DNA of 64,000 nucleotides, taken from NCBI RefSeq assembly GCF_037392515.1, contig NC_090285.1, positions 1,739,501 through 1,803,500 on the forward strand, written 5' to 3'. Source of the DNA: Haliotis asinina. Lineage: Eukaryota; Mollusca; Gastropoda; Lepetellida; Haliotidae. Under the pieces are notes generated by a model. That model searched no databases. It was not told where the DNA came from and saw nothing but the letters and a program-made list of their open reading frames with translations. The stretch's first letter is position 1, and the number at the start of each line of letters is the position of its first letter. Made by a program: the position numbers and the translations under genes. Below are positions 60,956-64,000 of the stretch, piece after piece.

Positions 60956-61700
60956 TCCGTCACCAGCATCTCTTAAGCTAACAGAACCAAGTGCAAGGCA
61001 TGTATCTGTCTCTACGGCCGTTTGTAGTTCACGCTGGTCAAATCACGTGCGTGCCACGTATACCCACGTGGCATACTTACAACTGGCCATCGATGCCATG
61101 GTCCTTCTACATGACATAATCAAAGGTTCACAATAACAGCATTATCGTAAGTTTTATCTGTAAACGCGATTATCTGCGATAGCTGGAATACGGACGACAG
61201 TCACAAATCAGGGGGTGGCTGTCTAGTGAATGTCATCTATTGCATTACGTTGTGCATACTATGCTGTTTTTAACTATGTACTATATAGATTTAAAAACGC
61301 CCTCTGGTTTGATGTAAAGAGTATTTGACGATGTCAATATGTTGTATACTTTTGAATGTGTATCGTGATTATTGTAGTATGTATAATGAATCTACGTATA
61401 ATGTTTATGTTCTTTGAAAGCTGATTGATAACTATCATTGTTACATATTACTATTGGATTATCATGTAACATGATCCTGTGACTGTGGCGTAATAAACCT
61501 CTTGTTCATTCACTCAGATTCTCGTGTTGTGTGTGGGTTGGTATTACACCTCCTAGCTGCCAAACTCGCGAGTTAACACTTAGAACACTTAAAACCGAAG
61601 AGGAGATGAAACAACACTACTAAACTGATCTTATCAGTTTTTCGATTTCCGAATACTTTAAACGAAGTATACTTATTTCAGCACCTCAGTTTATTCAGTA
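60956..61700. other. Intergenic stretch, nothing recognised
   Basis: Follows the PIN-like pseudogene. No gene, RNA or tandem repeat identified before the 44-bp array. Confidence 0.35.
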
Positions 61701-61710
61701 AGTCTGACTG

Positions 61711-62119
61711 GACTACAGTGTCTTAACCAGGTGTTACAGAGGGCAGTCTGGGTGGACTACAGTGTCTTACCCAGGTGTTACAGAGGGCAGTCTGGGTGGA
61801 CTACAGTGTCTTAACCAGGTGTTACAGAGGGCAGTCTGGGTGGACTACAGTGTCTTACCCAGGTGTTACAGGGGGCAGTCTGGGTGGACTACAGTGTCTT
61901 ACCCAGGTGTTACAGAGGGCAGTCTGGGTGGACTACAGTGTCTTACCCAGGTGTTACAGAGGGCAGTCTGGGTGGACTACAGTGTCTTACCCAGGTGTTA
62001 CAGAGGGCAGTCTGGGTGGACTACAGTGTCTTAACCAGGTGTTACAGAGGGCAGTCTGGGTGGACTACAGTGTCTTAACCAGGTGTTACAGAGGGCAGTC
62101 TGGGTGGACTACAGTGTCT
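61711..62119. repeat. 44-bp minisatellite, about 9 units
   Basis: Units of GACTACAGTGTCTTACCCAG plus GTGTTACAGAGGGCAGTCTG plus GGTG. The sequence is unrelated to the 44-bp array at 12328. Because 44 is not divisible by three, each forward frame cycles through the same three peptides. Confidence 0.95.
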
Positions 62120-63315
62120 GGGGACTCAGGGACGAATGCGATGACTTGAAATTCAAAAGGCGTTGTTGTATTGAAATAGTATTTCGATCACTATTTCACA
62201 ACCTTCAGAAAGGTGTTTATTCCGAGCTGGGTTGGTTTTTTCAGGGCTCTGAATTGTCCAGCTGATACCAAATACTTCATGCAGTGATCCATAACACAAC
62301 CAAGATGTGTAATCAACACCCAACAGAACGACATGCTATGATCAATAACTGTATTCTAGAACGGACAAAGTCAAGTTGACAGATCAATACAATGACTTCA
62401 AACGCATGATTATGTCACAGGGTCATTACAGAGTCAGAGCCAGTAGAAGAGCAGTTGCCATGGCAACAAAGACAATGATGGTAATATCTGTATCTCAGCA
62501 GCAGTAACCAAGTCTACCGAACCTATAACTTTAGGGCGGTATTCATAAAGAAACGCAGAGTATGATCTTCTCACACAAGGCTGGTCTTCTGGTAACTTGG
62601 GATATAATGTGAAGCAAGATCCAGCTCCCGTCATAAGGGTGGGCTGGGTTGAGGGTACGGATAGCAGGGTACGCATCCTTCCTCAGTAAACAATTTCCCT
62701 GAAGAGCATTTCCCACTAGCCTTTGGACTTCATGATTTACGTGCATCCGCCTCTGCTCCAAGATCCTGGATCCGCTCCTGCTGAGATACCCAACTAGGTG
62801 CTGGAACACTCTACACTCAGTCAGATGATTCTCACAGCAGGTCTTTGTAACCCTTTACAAATAACTTATATAACAGAGTGTCCGAACATAAAGCACATCA
62901 TTGAGACCAGCTTCAAGGACAAGGACAAGAACTTTGTTTCTGTTGAATCCACATAGTAATACAACATTGCAAAAACTCTCCCATATTTGCTGAATTCTAG
63001 ATGTTGTTTTTCACATAAGCAACATTTTTCAATATCACAAAGAAAGGGTTTTTAGTTGATAAAAGCCAAATCTTGTAAGTGCAAATTACCTTTTCTCAAA
63101 TTTCCCTGAAATTCAACAATCGCAAATGTTTGCTTGAACATGCACTATAAGTAACACTGCCCGGCTGCAGTACGTCTCAAATTAGATAATTTGTCAATAC
63201 AAGATCAGAACAAAGTGTGGATATATCTCATTAATATATCGTATCTTTTTCCCATAAACCAACTGTGGCAGGATTTACTGTTCTACATAAGAACGAGCCA
63301 AATGCACATGTATAC
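62120..63315. other. Intergenic stretch, nothing recognised
   Basis: No conserved frame. The minus frame at 62543-62809 shows no family resemblance. Confidence 0.35.
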
Positions 63316-63316
63316 C

Positions 63317-63414
63317 CAGTCTAAGTAAACTTAGTCTCAGTGGTATTCGTCACACTTCACCACTTAGTACTGGAGTGTAAGGAAAAGTACTGAGGCTAAG
63401 TTTACTTAGACTGA
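63317..63414. mobile_element. Short TIR element (CAGTCTAAGTAAACTTAG)
   Basis: CAGTCTAAGTAAACTTAGTC at the left and GCTAAGTTTACTTAGACTG at the right are near-perfect inverted repeats of about 24 bp around a centre of about 50 bp. ATGTATA stands on both outer sides, a possible target duplication. Non-autonomous. Confidence 0.75.
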
Positions 63415-63419
63415 TGTAT

Positions 63420-64000
63420 ATCTGGTTTAACGGAATATATCTGAGTTACCCATGAAAGGTTGGATTCAGGGATCTCAATAAAGAAACAAACATCTATCAT
63501 GTTGATTAAACATTATTTAGGCATTTATTTCATAGAACGGCTTGTGAAAATGTATAAATCTTGAACTGTCCAACGATATTTATTGTAGCAACTTTCGTAA
63601 AATGTGACTTTCCCACAGAATGCATGTAGCTTCGCGTTATAATGATTAATGAAGTGGACCAGTACATAAAAGAAGTTACTTGACATTTAATGTGTGACAC
63701 GTTTATATGTAGACAAATCAGAGTAAGTATGGGCATGTGTGCAGTAGTATTCTTGTTTTCTAGAAACTTGAGACGACTGAAGCAGCCAAGTCAAGATAGG
63801 CTGGTTGATACTCAAAATCATCGATATGGATAGGGTTTTAATAGAATGACTATCACACAAACCTTACACTGGAGAAATCGCTGAACGTCATATGAATGAT
63901 ATATTGTAGATAGAGTTTGCCGACCTCACACAGGAACACCGCTGCCTTGACTCCTGTTGGATTTGGAAATTAACCCAATAGAAAGGCCCGACAGACGTCA
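63420..64000. other. Window end, nothing recognised
   Basis: AT-rich sequence without an identifiable gene or repeat. Confidence 0.35.

Overview
The window is animal nuclear DNA. It has GT-AG introns, AATAAA signals, non-LTR and Tc1/mariner elements, tRNA-derived SINEs and many minisatellites, and no bacterial-type operon. The SINE family ends in a CTCA repeat and carries a conserved 3' part (..GGAATATTGCTGAGTG..). That family, together with a small secreted EF-hand gene family, fits a marine gastropod, most likely an abalone-like mollusc. The taxon is an inference and was not tested by any search.

Layout. 1-14620 holds a cluster of small EF-hand genes. A forward copy at 212-965 has lost its second EF-hand exon. 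An inverted paralogue lies at 2592-4665. A second forward copy at 11370-13850 has all its exons, and its last intron contains a 44-bp minisatellite with a 440-bp higher-order period. The two forward copies belong to one segmental duplication (about 87-1805 and 11242-14622). Between them lie Tc1 remnants and a 2-kb degenerate 27-bp satellite. 15160-16960 is a SINE-seeded 137-bp tandem array and an inverted SINE pair.

17277-31905 is the only large, clearly intact host gene: the spliceosomal Myb protein CDC5L, in 19 coding exons and 797 codons, with every intron phase consistent. Its introns are unusual. Intron 9 repeats the exon-9 end plus its 5' splice site 21 more times. Intron 10 repeats the exon-11 3' splice site upstream of the real one. 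Intron 11 holds a tract of several hundred bases of CTCAC-rich pyrimidines. Intron 17 holds a 30-bp minisatellite.

32450-37090 holds repeats (a composite foldback element, a 14-bp satellite, a palindromic MITE, a Tc1 copy hit by another repeat). 37447-38460 (minus) is a membrane-anchored FkbM-type methyltransferase gene with an uninterrupted coding region. 38540-53630 is gene-poor, with an 18-unit 57-bp satellite, a truncated Tc1 transposase, foldback elements and a LINE reverse-transcriptase remnant. 53638-58240 (minus) is a nearly full-length non-LTR retrotransposon with ORF1 and a damaged ORF2. 58527-58985 is a Tc1 C-terminal fragment. 59326-60955 is a broken member of a recurrent invertebrate protein family that looks PIN/XPG-like, split by a foldback MITE that itself contains a SINE with a 13-bp target duplication. 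The end of the window carries a 44-bp satellite and a small TIR element.

No tRNA, rRNA or CRISPR was found, and no endogenous virus or LTR element was recognised. The most notable signal is the amplification of splice-site sequence on both sides of CDC5L exon 10.
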